A stretch of DNA of 64,000 nucleotides, taken from the NCBI GenBank assembly GCA_900317125.1, contig ONFR01000008.1:1-64000 (forward strand), in the 5' to 3' direction. Positions 1 through 8,013 of the stretch are shown here, in pieces. This DNA is from an uncultured Bacteroidales bacterium. GTDB lineage: Bacteria; Bacteroidota; Bacteroidia; Bacteroidales; P3. The notes below the pieces were generated by a model. It worked only from the letters and a program-made list of their open reading frames with translations, made no database searches and had not been told where the DNA came from. The position numbers and the translations under genes were made by a program. Position 1 is the first letter of the stretch, and each line of letters opens with the position of its first letter.

Positions 1-1
1 G

Positions 2-262
2 CTCATCAACCGCCTCCATGCCGTTGGCTTCACCGCCGACGGCATTATCCTCAACGCTGGCGGCTACAGCCACACCAGTGTGGCCATCCACGATGCCATC
101 GCCGCCATCACCACGCCGGTCATCGAGGTGCACATCAGCAATATCTTTGCCCGCGAGGAATACCGCCGCCATTCTCTCCTCAGCGATGTGTGCAAGGGGG
201 TGATATGCGGTCTCGGCTTGGAAGGCTACCGCTTTGCTGTCGAGTCTCTTCTCGGCAGGTAG
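2..262 (+). CDS. aroQ: 3-dehydroquinate dehydratase, type II (C-terminal part)
   Basis: This is the C-terminal 86 residues of type II dehydroquinase, which dehydrates 3-dehydroquinate to 3-dehydroshikimate in the cytosolic shikimate pathway. The start lies outside the window. The reading frame opens at base 2 and contains ILNAGGYSHTSVAIHDAI, the family's N-P-(G/A)-x-Y-x-H-T-S active-site stretch, although the usual Pro before Gly is Ala-Gly here. It continues with the VIEVHISN motif, which carries the catalytic His, and then the typical R(E)xxRxxS loop. The family is about 145 residues long, so roughly 60 are missing. The gene ends at a TAG 66 bp before the sigma factor gene. Identity is firm; only completeness is limited. 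Confidence 0.93.
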   Translation, partial: LINRLHAVGFTADGIILNAGGYSHTSVAIHDAIAAITTPVIEVHISNIFAREEYRRHSLLSDVCKGVICGLGLEGYRFAVESLLGR

Positions 263-328
263 GCTTCCTTTTCTCACTTTTTTTTCGAAAGGCGTGTAAG
301 ATTTAGCACCCTTTTGCGACTACAAGGC

Positions 329-821
329 ATGAACAGCGAAACAAAACAATTCGAATCCGACTATCTGCCTTTGCAGCCCGCTATGCAGCGCATGGCCGAG
401 AGTCAGTCTTCTCCACGACGAGCAGGAAGCGGCCGACGTGGTGCAGGATTGTTTTGTCACCCTCTGGAACGACCGACGCAAGCTACGCCAAGTGGCCAAC
501 CGCGAGGCGTGGTGCATCATGCTGGTAAAGAGGCGTTGCATCGATTTGTTGCGCCGACGCCACCCCACTGTCGATATCGATTCGGTGATGAATCTGGCCG
601 ACGAACCGGTTGAGGACGACCACCGTCTGGTGCTGGCTCTCCGTTTTATAGACCGTCTGCCCGAGAGGCAGGCGCAGGCTGTGCGTCTGCGCCATTTCGA
701 CGATGCTGACACCCAAATGATTGCCCAGAAAATGAATATCAGTGAAGGGAATGTGTATACCATTCTCTCGCGTGCATATAGTTCACTTAAACAAATGATA
801 TTGAGTTATGAAAAAGAATAA
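329..821 (+). pseudogene. ECF RNA polymerase sigma factor, frameshifted
   Basis: This would be a group 4 (ECF) sigma-70 factor of about 162 residues. The N-terminus (MNSETKQFESDYLPLQPAMQ) is in frame 2. Region 2 (HDEQEAADVVQDCFVTLW) and region 4 (LPERQAQAVRLRHF, then the helix-turn-helix IAQKMNISEGNVYTIL) are in frame 3. The frames part at positions 401-408, where AGTC occurs twice in tandem. Removing one copy restores a continuous and canonical reading, MAES-LLHDEQEAADVVQ. As written, the protein cannot be made from the 329 ATG, and an internal GTG at 438 would lack the start of region 2. The next gene begins inside its last codons (808), as expected for a sigma/anti-sigma operon. It could be a real inactivating or phase-variable mutation, or a sequencing or assembly error. 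Confidence 0.85.
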
Positions 822-1470
822 CGATACCCCCACGCTCGAGCAGCTTCTCGCCTCGGTGGAACATGCGGGACGTGACGCCCGCCGCCAGCAGCAGCTGTCG
901 GAGATGATAGAGCGGATGGCCGCCGAGGAGGCCTCGAAACGCCATCGCAGTGTTCGCCTCTGGGCAGTGCGCTTTGCCGCCGCAGCCGCGGTCACGCTAT
1001 TTGTGGTAACCTCGGTATGGATATTGACCAATCCTTCGCCCTTGGCAGGGGTGCAGGTGGCTCAGGCTCCAGTTGTCCGTAAAACAAAGATGCCGGTGCC
1101 TACAATGGAGCCTTTGCGGCAGGCGGTAAAAGCTCCTGACAAGACGTTGAATGTTCCCGTTAGCAAGCCCCAGGCGACGGCAGCCCTGTCCATAGTAGAA
1201 GAACAACCTATTGAGGCAGAGGTGGCAGCGGTGGAGGCAGTGCCGGTTTTCCCCGTCATGGAGGAGACCATGGCCGAAGCAGTCGTGCAGGAAGAGCCCA
1301 TGCCGACTGTTGAGGAGGAAGAACCGGTCGTTACCAACATGGAGCCTGCGGTCATGGCACAATCCTCACCCACGCCGAAGCCTAAGCAGGAGCGCCGAGG
1401 TTTCTTCAGCCTGTTCCGTGCCGAACCTAGCCTGATGGACGGCACCATGTTGGCCTTTAATATCTTATAA
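808..1470 (+). CDS. Probable membrane anti-sigma factor-like protein
   Basis: This 220-residue protein overlaps the end of the sigma gene by 14 bp, a translational coupling typical of sigma/anti-sigma pairs. An N-terminal cytosolic part of about 50 residues (charged, helical, LEQLLASVEHAGRDARRQQQ) precedes one transmembrane segment near residues 53-72 (FAAAAAVTLFVVTSVWIL). After that comes a periplasmic tail rich in Pro, Glu and Val (MPVPTME, EEQPIEAEVAAVEAVPVFP, EEEEPVV) ending in a basic then hydrophobic stretch. I see no recognised zinc-binding anti-sigma motif. The function is inferred from position and topology. It may instead be a short envelope protein of unknown role that is co-transcribed with the sigma factor. 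Confidence 0.6.
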   Translation: MKKNNDTPTLEQLLASVEHAGRDARRQQQLSEMIERMAAEEASKRHRSVRLWAVRFAAAAAVTLFVVTSVWILTNPSPLAGVQVAQAPVVRKTKMPVPTMEPLRQAVKAPDKTLNVPVSKPQATAALSIVEEQPIEAEVAAVEAVPVFPVMEETMAEAVVQEEPMPTVEEEEPVVTNMEPAVMAQSSPTPKPKQERRGFFSLFRAEPSLMDGTMLAFNIL

Positions 1471-1490
1471 CCCTCAAATAATTACATAGC

Positions 1491-2216
1491 ATGAAACGCA
1501 TAGCAATCATTCTCATCCTCCTTGGTTTGACGTTCGGCGGGCAAGCCCAACAGAGCGACACCCTTCCCGACACCTGCCAGTCGCGCCAGTCAGATGTATC
1601 CCTGACCCTTGGCATCTCGGCTGGAGCCTCGTTGCACTTTGGCAATAGACTCTCGCCATACTACAGCAAATACGGCTTCTCGCTGCAGCTTCCGCTCTTG
1701 GTGCGCTGGGACATGTCTCCCCACTGGCAGCTCAATACAGGCCTGCGCTACGATTTCACTTGGAATCCGCTCTACTACAACGTTGCGTTTTCCGGCACTT
1801 GGGATGACGGTGACGCCCGTGGGCTGCAGTTTATGCAAACACCCACCACCACCACCCAGAAGGCATTCACCTACATTAGCCATCTGGGTATCCCCCTCGA
1901 GTTGAAGTGGTATCCCATGGCACAGAACAAAAAGGCGCTGAGCCTCTCGCTCGACCTCTTCGCCGGATATGCGGTGACGCGCTACATTGTCATCCGCAAC
2001 GAACCATCGCCGAGCATCCACGATAAAAATGCCAGTCACGACATCCTCCACTCTACCGCCATCCAGCCTTGGAAAGTCGAAGTAGGGTTTACCCTCTCCA
2101 CCGACCTTATCGGCCTGACCCACGGGGTGCGCCTCTTCACCAACCTGCTGCCCACCTACAAGGACCCCACCACGGGCGAAAAGATTTACACCTCGGGCAT
2201 CACCCTATTCCTATAA
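1491..2216 (+). CDS. Outer membrane beta-barrel protein (PorT-like size)
   Basis: This 241-residue protein has a clear signal peptide (MKRIAIILILLGLTFGGQAQ, cleavage after QAQ). The mature part consists of alternating amphipathic strands: VSLTLGISAGASLHFG, FSLQLPLLVRWD, HWQLNTGLRYDFTWNP, GIPLELKWYP. This is the pattern of the small outer-membrane barrels (porin-like/PorT-like) of Bacteroidota. It starts 20 bp after the anti-sigma-like gene and probably belongs to the same operon, an order often seen for envelope-stress ECF loci in this phylum. The exact ligand or role cannot be read from the sequence. Confidence 0.65.
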   Translation: MKRIAIILILLGLTFGGQAQQSDTLPDTCQSRQSDVSLTLGISAGASLHFGNRLSPYYSKYGFSLQLPLLVRWDMSPHWQLNTGLRYDFTWNPLYYNVAFSGTWDDGDARGLQFMQTPTTTTQKAFTYISHLGIPLELKWYPMAQNKKALSLSLDLFAGYAVTRYIVIRNEPSPSIHDKNASHDILHSTAIQPWKVEVGFTLSTDLIGLTHGVRLFTNLLPTYKDPTTGEKIYTSGITLFL

Positions 2217-2226
2217 GAATATAAAT

Positions 2227-2316
2227 CACCTCGGAGAGGTGTGACTATTAATAACACCGTACAAGCAGTAGGCGCAGTGCGGTGACTAAAAAAGCAAGTG
2301 CGTCCCGAAGGGACGC
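2227..2316. repeat. Two short hairpins between outer-membrane protein genes
   Basis: CACCTC-GGA-GAGGTG (2227-2241) is followed by GCGTCCC-GAA-GGGACGC (2300-2316, 7-bp stem with GAA loop). The second has the same C-run/GA(A)/G-run design as the hairpins in the repeats at 6118 and 8092, so it looks like a member of a dispersed palindromic family. It is not followed by a T-run and therefore is probably not a simple terminator. Confidence 0.55.
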
Positions 2317-2380
2317 GACAATGAAAAAAAAGATTCCACTATAACAAAACAAGTAACTAATAATCAAAAACAATACCACA

Positions 2381-3241
2381 ATGAAAAAACAACCTACCCA
2401 CAGAAACCTATCGACATTCTCTGCCCTGCTTTTCTTTGCGGCTATGACCCTCGTGGGTGCCACCACCGCCCACGCACAGGACACTGTCAATCCCCTCATC
2501 TCCACCACAGGACCCAATGTGCTTGGCTCCGGCCACATTCAGTGGAACACCGCCCTGAAGTGGGACCATTTTAAGACCGCTTTCCGAGAAGACATCTATG
2601 GAGCCAACACCGACCTCCGCTTTGGCATAGGCAGTCGGGCAGAGCTCACGCTGGGCGTTAAGGCATACCATGACGACTTCAATTCCTATCAGGGTAATTC
2701 TTATGTCTACATCATCGGCACTGTAATAGACGACAGGCATCTCTTCGACGACAATACAGGTATCGCACCCTCGGTGGGTGCCCGGCTGCTGCTCTACGAA
2801 GGCAAGGCCTGGCTGCCAAAAGTGACTTTCTACACCTCCGTGGCACTGGCCACAATTACTGGTCGCCAATGGACTGCCGACGAGACGCTTGTCCAGCCCA
2901 CTATCGGGCTGAGTTTCCGCAATAACCTGGGCAAAGGCTGGATGCTGGACTACACCCTTGATTTCTCTTGGAACAGGCATTTTCCGCGTCAAGACTATTA
3001 CCCGGCAAGTCTTTCTGTCTTTGCCCGCTGGTTAGCCACCGACCGCTTGCTGCTCAGCGCCGGCTTCAGCACACCTGGCTGGGCGGAAATCTTCAAGGGA
3101 GTTTTTGAAGTGCGCTATCTTGCCACACCCAATCTGCAGCTGACGTTGCAGGGCGGTTTGTCGGTCGGCTCCGGGATAGGATTCGTTAGATCTACAGTCG
3201 AGACCAATCTCCTTGCAGGCGTCGGCTGGATGATTAAGTAG
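2381..3241 (+). CDS. Outer membrane protein, transporter/MetA-pathway-like barrel
   Basis: This protein has 286 residues with a long signal peptide (hydrophobic core FSALLFFAAMTLVGA, cleavage near AHAQD). The mature region is a predicted beta-barrel with strands such as GSGHIQWNTALKWDHF, NTDLRFGIGSRAELTLGVKA, TFYTSVALATITG and WMLDYTLDFSW. The paired pattern DLRFGIGSRAELTLG resembles the 'transporter' (phenol MetA-pathway-like) outer-membrane family common in Bacteroidota. It has no long overlap with its neighbours, and a strong terminator follows at 3276. The substrate is unknown. Confidence 0.6.
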   Translation: MKKQPTHRNLSTFSALLFFAAMTLVGATTAHAQDTVNPLISTTGPNVLGSGHIQWNTALKWDHFKTAFREDIYGANTDLRFGIGSRAELTLGVKAYHDDFNSYQGNSYVYIIGTVIDDRHLFDDNTGIAPSVGARLLLYEGKAWLPKVTFYTSVALATITGRQWTADETLVQPTIGLSFRNNLGKGWMLDYTLDFSWNRHFPRQDYYPASLSVFARWLATDRLLLSAGFSTPGWAEIFKGVFEVRYLATPNLQLTLQGGLSVGSGIGFVRSTVETNLLAGVGWMIK

Positions 3242-3275
3242 CCGTATCCAGACGTCGCGAAGAGACTGATAATAT

Positions 3276-3308
3276 AATCTTCTACCCGTCAGAGTAGAAG
3301 ATTTTTTG
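3276..3308 (+). terminator. Rho-independent terminator
   Basis: AATCTTCTAC (3276-3285) pairs perfectly with GTAGAAGATT (3294-3303) around an 8-nt loop, and the following bases are T-rich (TTTTTG). It ends the outer-membrane protein gene at 2381-3241. Confidence 0.85.
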
Positions 3309-3338
3309 TTGCCAATTCGATTATTTTTGTTATCTTTG
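3309..3338 (+). promoter_or_regulatory. Bacteroidota promoter
   Basis: A -33 TTG (3309-3311) and a -7 box TATCTTTG (3331-3338) are separated by 19 bp, matching the Bacteroidota sigma-ABfr consensus. It lies 71 bp before the ATG at 3410. Confidence 0.75.
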
Positions 3339-3409
3339 CATAGTGAATTCATGTGGGGTATCATAAATGCCACGGATAATAACATTATTAACAACAAATA
3401 GTTATCACT

Positions 3410-3979
3410 ATGAAAACAAAGATTATCCTTTTCGCTGTATTGTTGGCTTTCGTCGGCAATAGCGCAAATGCCCAGTTTCTCAGTTTGGCAAACAACAACA
3501 GTCGTCTCACCATAGGTTTTCAGCTTGGAGAGACCGGATGGCACACCGATTATGCAGGTCTCGGATGGGGTGTCAGCGCGTCGATATGTGGCTTTTATGC
3601 TGATTTCCTCCTTCGGGGTCCACAGCATCGGTACGACAAACACGTCAATCAGGATATATGGCATGACGATGAGGCTTACACCATCAATGTCGGCTATCAG
3701 ATTCCCATCACCTCGTGGCTGCGCATTGCCCCCATCATAGGCTACAGCCAGACAAACTACGGTATCACTGACATGAGTACCGTGAATATCGAACGTGGCG
3801 AATATAGCAGCAGTATTTACCATGACTATTATATTCAAAAACGTTTCCACGAGTTCAACTACGGTGCAGGACTCTTCCTCCAGCCCTTTAGATACATCGA
3901 GTTATATGGCGTATACACCGCACGTTCCATCTATGGTGGCATCAGCCTGAACCTGACAGCCCTGGCCGACAAAAAGTAG
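3410..3979 (+). CDS. Small outer membrane beta-barrel protein
   Basis: This protein has 189 residues. The signal peptide MKTKIILFAVLLAFVGNSAN ends at AQ. The mature part alternates in barrel fashion (SRLTIGFQLGETGW, GWGVSASICGFYADFLLRG, AYTINVGYQIPITSWLRIAP, FNYGAGLFLQPFRYIELYG) and ends ISLNLTALADKK. It is a single-gene unit between its own consensus promoter (3309-3338) and a GC-rich terminator (4020-4040). I recognise no specific family beyond an outer-membrane barrel of unknown role. Confidence 0.6.
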   Translation: MKTKIILFAVLLAFVGNSANAQFLSLANNNSRLTIGFQLGETGWHTDYAGLGWGVSASICGFYADFLLRGPQHRYDKHVNQDIWHDDEAYTINVGYQIPITSWLRIAPIIGYSQTNYGITDMSTVNIERGEYSSSIYHDYYIQKRFHEFNYGAGLFLQPFRYIELYGVYTARSIYGGISLNLTALADKK

Positions 3980-4019
3980 GCAGAAAAGAAATCTGAATAT
4001 CTTTTATTAGCAAGCTCCT

Positions 4020-4050
4020 GCCCCGCCGGGACGGCGGGGCTTTCTTTATT
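4020..4050 (+). terminator. Rho-independent terminator
   Basis: GCCCCGCC (4020-4027) and GGCGGGGC (4033-4040) form an 8-bp stem with a 5-nt loop, followed by TTTCTTTATT. It terminates the small barrel-protein gene and marks the edge of the AT-rich island. Confidence 0.85.
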
Positions 4051-4104
4051 ACTTTGAGAGTAAGGAACGGCATACTGCTTGAGTACTTCTAATCGATAAT
4101 ATGG

Positions 4105-4134
4105 TTGCCATATCAGAAAGATTGTGTATCTTTG
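4105..4134 (+). promoter_or_regulatory. Bacteroidota promoter of the GmrSD-type gene
   Basis: A -33 TTG (4105-4107) and a -7 TATCTTTG (4127-4134) sit 19 bp apart, 54 bp before the ATG at 4189. Confidence 0.75.
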
Positions 4135-4188
4135 CAAATTAATAGAGCTACTCGTAGAAGTTCAAAACAATATACTGATTAAACCGCT

Positions 4189-6012
4189 ATGGATAAACAG
4201 AAATATAATAACTACCCACTTGCTATTAGCCAAATCCTCGGCCTAATTGAGGCAAATGATATTGCTATTCCAGAGATACAACGTCCTTTTGTATGGCGCA
4301 AATCGCAAGTGCGAGACCTAATGGATTCTTTGTATAAAGGGTATCCCACAGGCTACATAATCATCTGGAAGAACCCATCAGTAAAACTAAAGAATGGAAC
4401 CTTGTCAGAAGGCAAAAAAGTTCTCATTGATGGACAACAACGCATCACTGCTCTGATGACAGCCATTGCTGGCAAAACAATTGTGTTTGACGATTACAGT
4501 GAGGGACGTATCAAGATTGCATTTGACCCTTTTGCTGCCATTTCTGGAAATTCTGATGCAGAGTTGTTTGCCGTTCAAACACCAGCTCATCTTAAAAGCA
4601 AACGATGGATACCTGATATTGCAGAATTGTTCAAATCCAACTTTTCTAGCTTTAAATTCATTAATCAGTATGTGATTGACAACCCAGATATGGATCAGGA
4701 AGAGTTGCATAAAGTTTTGGAGAGTTTGAAGAACCTTCAGCACTGCAATATCGGAGTGATTGAACTGGATGCATCTCTTGATATAGACATTGTTACAGAC
4801 ATTTTTATTCGCATTAATTCTAAGGGAACCGCATTGAGTCAAGGCGACTTTGTCATGTCAAAGATTGCGGCCGATGAATTACATGGAGGTAATACTCTCC
4901 GCAAGGTGATTGATTACTTTGCCCACCTTTGCAAAGACGGCACTTTTTTTGGCAAAATCAAAGAAAAAGACCTTGCTTTCGCCAATTCCGGTTATCTAAG
5001 TAAACTTGAATGGCTGAAGGATGACAAGGAAACCGTTTATGACCCGGAATGCGACGATGTACTGCGAGTAGCATTTATGCATCGATGCAAACGTGCCAAA
5101 CTTGCAGACCTTGTGGCAATGCTTTCTGGTCGTGATTTTGAGACACGAGAGTTCAAAGAAGAAATAGTGGAATCCATATACCGAGACTTGGGAGCAGGGG
5201 TAAACAATGTCATCAATGGCTACAATTTCTCTCAGTTCATGTTGGCAATCCGTTCTGCTGGCTTTACCTCTAAGAAACTGGTGAATTCTGTAATGGCCAT
5301 TGATTTTGCATATGCTGTATATCTACTTCTGCAAGAATCAAAAGAGGTTCCCGCAGATGAAATTAAGAGTTTGGTGCAACGTTGGTATGTCTTGTCAGTT
5401 CTTACTGGGCGTTATAGCGCCTCACCTGAGTCATCCTTTGCAAAAGACATTCGCGCAATTGGGGAGAACGGAGTAAAAGCCACTCTTAAAGCCATTGAAG
5501 ATGCTACTCTGTCGGATAATTTTTGGAATATTCAACTGAACCAGAACTTAACATACGTTTCTTCCATAAACCCCACTTATCAGGTATTCCTTGCCGCACA
5601 GAACTTCTTCAAGAAAGACTCTCTACTTTCCCATATTCCAGTGGGAGAATTAGTAAACCTTGGAGGAGACATCCATCACATCTTTCCAAAACAGTACTTG
5701 GTCGACAATGGTTTTGACAAGCATGAATACAATCAGGTTGCCAACTATGCCTATCTAGACACACCTATCAACATCAAGATTGGTAAGAAAGCACCTAATG
5801 TCTATATGAACGAGGCTCTTGATGCTATCAAGCATGCCGCTGACACCTCTTTCAAGTCAATCAAGAGCGAGGAGGAATTTGCTAAAAACCTTGAGGATAA
5901 CTGTATCCCTATTGATATTCTCAAAATGGATTACTCCAATTATCAAGCTTTCCTTGAAGCCCGTCGCGTTAAGATGACAGAACTTATTAGGACCTACTAC
6001 AACAAATTATGA
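4189..6012 (+). CDS. GmrSD-type restriction protein (DUF262-DUF1524 fusion)
   Basis: This is a 607-residue single-chain GmrSD-like protein. The N-terminal DUF262 domain (about residues 10-250) has IPEIQRPFVWR, the ParB-like nucleotide-binding motif DGQQRITALM (81-90) and IFIRINSKGTALSQGDF. The C-terminal DUF1524 domain has the HNH-type nuclease motif HHIFPK (His496-Lys501) followed by the conserved NQVANYAYLD...NIKIGKKAP region. The family includes type IV enzymes that cut modified (e.g. glucosylated hydroxymethylcytosine) phage DNA. Both motifs look intact. Base composition is clearly more AT-rich than the neighbouring core genes, which suggests horizontal acquisition. It has its own promoter and terminator. 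The modification it recognises cannot be inferred. Confidence 0.88.
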   Translation: MDKQKYNNYPLAISQILGLIEANDIAIPEIQRPFVWRKSQVRDLMDSLYKGYPTGYIIIWKNPSVKLKNGTLSEGKKVLIDGQQRITALMTAIAGKTIVFDDYSEGRIKIAFDPFAAISGNSDAELFAVQTPAHLKSKRWIPDIAELFKSNFSSFKFINQYVIDNPDMDQEELHKVLESLKNLQHCNIGVIELDASLDIDIVTDIFIRINSKGTALSQGDFVMSKIAADELHGGNTLRKVIDYFAHLCKDGTFFGKIKEKDLAFANSGYLSKLEWLKDDKETVYDPECDDVLRVAFMHRCKRAKLADLVAMLSGRDFETREFKEEIVESIYRDLGAGVNNVINGYNFSQFMLAIRSAGFTSKKLVNSVMAIDFAYAVYLLLQESKEVPADEIKSLVQRWYVLSVLTGRYSASPESSFAKDIRAIGENGVKATLKAIEDATLSDNFWNIQLNQNLTYVSSINPTYQVFLAAQNFFKKDSLLSHIPVGELVNLGGDIHHIFPKQYLVDNGFDKHEYNQVANYAYLDTPINIKIGKKAPNVYMNEALDAIKHAADTSFKSIKSEEEFAKNLEDNCIPIDILKMDYSNYQAFLEARRVKMTELIRTYYNKL

Positions 6013-6038
6013 TGCCTTAACCTGAAATTAGTTGGCAT

Positions 6039-6250
6039 TGAAATCCACAAATGTTTATACTTTTGTGGATTCTGTTTTTTTGCGTATGTCCATAAAGATG
6101 TAGTGCTTGATAAAAAAGTCCCCGACGGGGACGGCAGAACACAGGCAGGGGTGTAAACCCCTGCACATTGATGATGATTAAACGGAACCCCGAAGGAGTG
6201 ACACGCTATGCCTTGTTGGCGTTCTGTCGCCCCTTCGGGGTTCTATTTAT
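6039..6250 (+). repeat. Multi-hairpin repeat, copy 1
   Basis: A block of about 210 bp whose second copy is at 8014-8227. In order it has the terminator hairpin (6042-6071), GTCCCC-GAC-GGGGAC (6118-6132), GCAGGGGT/ACCCCTGC (about 6144-6163), and a long stem GAACCCCGAAGG/CCTTCGGGGTTC (about 6185-6243). Copy 2 differs at scattered positions, but several differences keep the stems. It lies just downstream of the GmrSD-type gene. Confidence 0.8.
6042..6080 (+). terminator. Rho-independent terminator of the GmrSD-type gene
   Basis: AATCCACAAA (6042-6051) and TTTGTGGATT (6062-6071) form a perfect 10-bp stem, followed by CTGTTTTTT. It starts 30 bp after the stop codon. Confidence 0.8.
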
Positions 6251-6299
6251 AGGAGCATGGTCATAAAGACAGGAACATAAAAAAGTAAATCCTGCTCAG

Positions 6300-6430
6300 T
6301 GTAAATGTAAACCCAAACAGGCGAAAGAGCCGAAAAGTGTAAACCGAATCCGTGATAGTGTAAACCTGATTAGGGATATGGACGAAACAATGTAAACCGA
6401 TTCAGTTTAACCATCCCAAATCTGTCAACC
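6300..6430 (+). repeat. Cluster of phased TGTAAACC motifs
   Basis: TGTAAACC occurs at 6306, 6338, 6359 and 6391, with spacings of 32, 21 and 32 bp, close to three, two and three helical turns. Near-matches are TGTAAATG at 6300 and TGTCAACC at 6423. It resembles a multi-site transposase- or protein-binding end. No transposase gene lies beside it, so it may be a remnant of an insertion sequence end. Confidence 0.55.
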
Positions 6431-6564
6431 AATTCTAGGGAAAGTCAAACTCAGCATATGTTGCACCATGAAAAGTGGATACATGTTCATAAAAATGTAA
6501 TCAATGAACAGGTTTTCGTTCATTTTTTTGTAGTTAATACGTGATTATTCGTTCATTTTTTTTG

Positions 6565-6572
6565 TATATTTG
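6565..6572 (+). promoter_or_regulatory. Candidate -7 box of the ATPase gene
   Basis: TATATTTG matches TAnnTTTG and lies 23 bp before the ATG at 6596. No TTG at the usual 19-bp spacing was found, so the promoter is only half supported. Confidence 0.45.
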
Positions 6573-6595
6573 CATTGTGAAATATTATAAGAAAG

Positions 6596-7894
6596 ATGTA
6601 TAGAAGTGTTGTAAATCAACTGATTGAGTGGAAAGAATCGGATGAGAGGAAGCCGCTTATTGTGCTTGGGGCTCGACAGGTTGGCAAAACATATAGTCTG
6701 CTTGACTTCGGGAAACAGCACTATAAGTATGTTGCATATATCAACTGTGATGAAAACGAGCAGGCCAAGAATCTCTTTGTGCAGGACTACAACATGGAGA
6801 GGGTTCTTTTTGCCATTGCTGCCATTGCGGGTGTGCCAGTTGTGCCCGGTGATACGCTAATCATTCTGGACGAAATACAAGAATTACAAAAGGGTTTGGC
6901 TTCATTGAAATATTTTTGTGAGAATGCCCCTGAATATCATGTATGTGTTGCTGGCTCGTTGCTTGGCATCACGCTGCAGCACGGTGAGTCGTTTCCTGTT
7001 GGGAAGGTCGATATGATAAGGATGTTCCCCATGTCGTTTACAGAGTTTCTTATTGCGCGAGGGAGGAATCTGGTGGCAGAGCAATTGCAGAAAAAAAACT
7101 GGTATATGTTGACAGGTCTGCACCTGACACTCGTTCAAATGCTACGTGAGTACTATTTGGTCGGAGGAATGCCGGAAGTTGTAAAGACATATTTGAAAAC
7201 AAATGACCCAAATTCGGTAAGAAAAGTCCAAAATAAGATTCTGATTGCGTACCGTAATGACATTGCCAAACATACCACAGATGAGGAGTCGAAACGTATA
7301 GGAATAGTGTGGCGTTCTATGCCGTCACAGTTGTCAAAGGAAAACAAGAAGTTTATCTATGGAGTTGCCAAGAAAGGTGGCCGGGCAAAGGAGTTTGAGG
7401 TGGCAATACAATGGCTCATCGATGCGGGGCTCGTTATTAGAGTGGGTCGAGCAAGCAGTCCAACGATGCCATTGAAGGTGTATGAGGATCTATCAGCCTT
7501 CAAACTATATCTACTGGATGTAGGCCTGCTCGGAGCAATGGCAGAAGTTGACCCGGCCACCCTGATTCTTCCTAACGATATGAAAGAAGGTAAGGGCATG
7601 TTCACGGAAAATTTTGTCTGTACTCATCTGGCAGCGAGTATTGAGCAGTCCATTTTTTATTATAGCAAGGATAATAGTCCAATGGAGATTGATTTCATGA
7701 TACAGCATGGAACTAATATAGTCCCTATCGAAGTAAGGTCAGAAGAAAATCTAAAATCAAAATCGTTGAGTGTGTTCCTCCAACAACATGAGAATATGCA
7801 CGGTGTCCGCTTCTCGATGAGTCCGTACCGTGAGCAGGAGAGAATGACTAATGTACCCCTTTATGGGGCAGGAGTGTACTTTGCAAACGACTAA
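6596..7894 (+). CDS. AAA_14/DUF4143 ATPase
   Basis: This 432-residue protein belongs to the widespread prokaryotic ATPase family with an N-terminal AAA_14 domain and a C-terminal DUF4143 domain. Walker A is GARQVGKT (25-32) and Walker B is LIILDEIQ (88-95). The strand VCVAGSLLG (about 117-124) holds the sensor position. MFPMSFTEFL is the family's typical post-sensor motif. The C-terminal PD-(D/E)xK-like fold shows EIDFMI and PIEVRSEEN; the residue usually Lys in (I/V)EVK is Arg here. Most members have no experimentally defined role, and defence or toxin functions have been suggested from context. Composition is AT-rich like the GmrSD-type gene, and the pair is bracketed by copies of one repeat. 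Confidence 0.85.
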   Translation: MYRSVVNQLIEWKESDERKPLIVLGARQVGKTYSLLDFGKQHYKYVAYINCDENEQAKNLFVQDYNMERVLFAIAAIAGVPVVPGDTLIILDEIQELQKGLASLKYFCENAPEYHVCVAGSLLGITLQHGESFPVGKVDMIRMFPMSFTEFLIARGRNLVAEQLQKKNWYMLTGLHLTLVQMLREYYLVGGMPEVVKTYLKTNDPNSVRKVQNKILIAYRNDIAKHTTDEESKRIGIVWRSMPSQLSKENKKFIYGVAKKGGRAKEFEVAIQWLIDAGLVIRVGRASSPTMPLKVYEDLSAFKLYLLDVGLLGAMAEVDPATLILPNDMKEGKGMFTENFVCTHLAASIEQSIFYYSKDNSPMEIDFMIQHGTNIVPIEVRSEENLKSKSLSVFLQQHENMHGVRFSMSPYREQERMTNVPLYGAGVYFAND

Positions 7895-8013
7895 CAGGGT
7901 GGAGGTGCTGGTGTTGTTGTGTCGGGAAGTTTGGGTGTTCCTATCCAGGCATGGTGGCGGAGGACTATTTTGGTTCAATATTGAAATCCACAAAAGTTGC
8001 TACATTCGTGGAA

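Larger units (their letters stand above)
6013..6595. other. Intergenic region of the defence island
   Basis: No credible gene is present. It holds the terminator and multi-hairpin repeat copy 1 (6039-6250), a cluster of TGTAAACC motifs (6300-6430), and an AT-rich promoter region with repeated GTTCATTTTTTT (6518-6563). Confidence 0.7.
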
